Shown here one piece after another: positions 63,642 to 64,000 of a stretch of 64,000 nucleotides of DNA. Source of the stretch: Opitutus sp. GAS368 (GTDB lineage Bacteria > Verrucomicrobiota > Verrucomicrobiia > Opitutales > Opitutaceae). A model generated the notes under the pieces. The model searched no databases, was not told the origin of the DNA, and worked only from the letters and a program-made list of their open reading frames with translations. Each line of letters begins with the position of its first letter. Within the stretch, counting starts at the first letter, position 1. The position numbers were made by a program, and so were the translations under genes. The DNA lies in assembly GCA_945903545.1 (NCBI GenBank), contig CAMDOO010000001.1, positions 1-64,000 on the forward strand. Direction: 5' to 3'.

Positions 63642-63827
63642 GTAGGGGCACGTGTCCCCACGTGCCCTGGATCAAGGCCGTGTGTGGACACACGGCCCTA
63701 CCATTTGGCTACCCAGTCCATCGGACCGATCCGACGGATCCGACCGATCAGTCCGATGGATCTGCGTAGGGTCGCCGCTCGCGCCGGCCCGTGTTCCAGA
63801 CCGGCCCTGCGTGAGCGCAGGCCCTAC
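63642..63827. repeat. Two GTAGGG hairpin elements with a GGATC word between
   Basis: The first (63642-63701) starts GTAGGGGCACGTGTCCCCACG, includes GGCCGTGTGTGGACACACGGCC-like arms and ends CCCTAC. Then comes a nested-palindrome word (63715-63762, built of CGGACCGATC and CCGACGGATC units). The second element (63766-63827) starts GTAGGGTCGCCGC and ends CCCTAC; its terminal CTA is the stop of the partial gene. Confidence 0.8.
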
Positions 63828-64000
63828 GAGGCTTTTCCCGGTTTCGGCGCCAGATGCCCCGCATCCACCGCCGCCTGGATCATCTTTTCCGCATACTCCC
63901 ACAACCGCGCTGAGCCGGCCGCGATGGGTGCGTTCCGCGCCACCACCCGGTCGTGGGTCACCCCGTGGCGCTGCCACGCGGCGCCCTCCGTCAGGCAGTT
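63824..64000 (-). CDS. C-terminal part of an unknown protein, cut by window edge
   Basis: Only 58 codons are inside the window. They read in from the right edge and end at TAG (63824-63826). The visible part contains GVTHDRVVARNAPIAAGSAR and WEYAEKMIQAAVDAGHLAPK, a helical amphipathic end with normal codon use. I cannot name it. The stop codon is formed by the CCCTAC end of a GTAGGG repeat. Confidence 0.6.
   Translation of the reverse strand, partial: NCLTEGAAWQRHGVTHDRVVARNAPIAAGSARLWEYAEKMIQAAVDAGHLAPKPGKAS

Overview
The window is high-GC bacterial DNA that most resembles a Verrucomicrobiota genome of the Opitutaceae type. The reasons are the DUF4159/MoxR/DUF58/BatA cluster, an exosortase together with a PEP-CTERM protein, mcsA-mcsB-clpC in what is otherwise a Gram-negative gene set (TonB/ExbBD, outer-membrane barrel, lipoproteins), and many short word-like repeats between genes. 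The assignment is by gene content only. About 48 protein genes, one partial gene at the right edge, one tRNA-Ala(GGC), no rRNA, no CRISPR array and no insertion sequence could be supported.

Layout. 0.1-3.9 kb: outer-membrane barrel protein, then divergent mntR and mntH with a perfect palindromic operator candidate between them, followed by a small membrane protein and a universal stress protein. 4.2-19.9 kb: a nine-gene plus-strand cluster: TPR/gluzincin peptidase, DUF4159, MoxR ATPase, DUF58, BatA-like VWA, large membrane protein, a protein with a long Gln-Gly repeat, a VWA/amidotransferase-like membrane protein, and a caspase-like protein whose expected catalytic Cys is absent. 20-30 kb: TPR protein, OppA-type lipoprotein, hisA, FkbM methyltransferase, disulfide oxidoreductase, and an asparagine synthetase fused to a truncated glycosyltransferase at what looks like a deletion scar. 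30-36 kb: DJ-1/PfpI, holB, tmk, a PfkB kinase, then exbB-exbD-tonB. 36-41.5 kb, all minus: tRNA-Ala, fabV, two small membrane proteins (one of 29 residues), exosortase with EpsI domain, two lipoproteins.

41.7-46.2 kb holds the most unusual system: a MotA/ExbB-like channel protein, an Hsp70-fold protein with a degenerate FHA-like end, and two VWA proteins that share an Asp-containing N-terminal membrane helix of ExbD/MotB type. It reads as an ion-driven stator whose periplasmic part is a VWA domain in place of a peptidoglycan-binding or TonB-contacting domain. 46-64 kb is mostly housekeeping: a Fur-family regulator, priA, tyrS, a PEP-CTERM protein, amn, hemL, ilvE, mcsA-mcsB-clpC, a TPR membrane protein and gltX.

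Two kinds of intergenic repeat run through the whole window. One is a hairpin family that begins GTAGG and ends CCTAC; it sometimes supplies the stop codon of the adjacent gene. The other is a set of short tandem words with periods of about 6-11 bases, including an exact 8 x 7-base array directly in front of holB.
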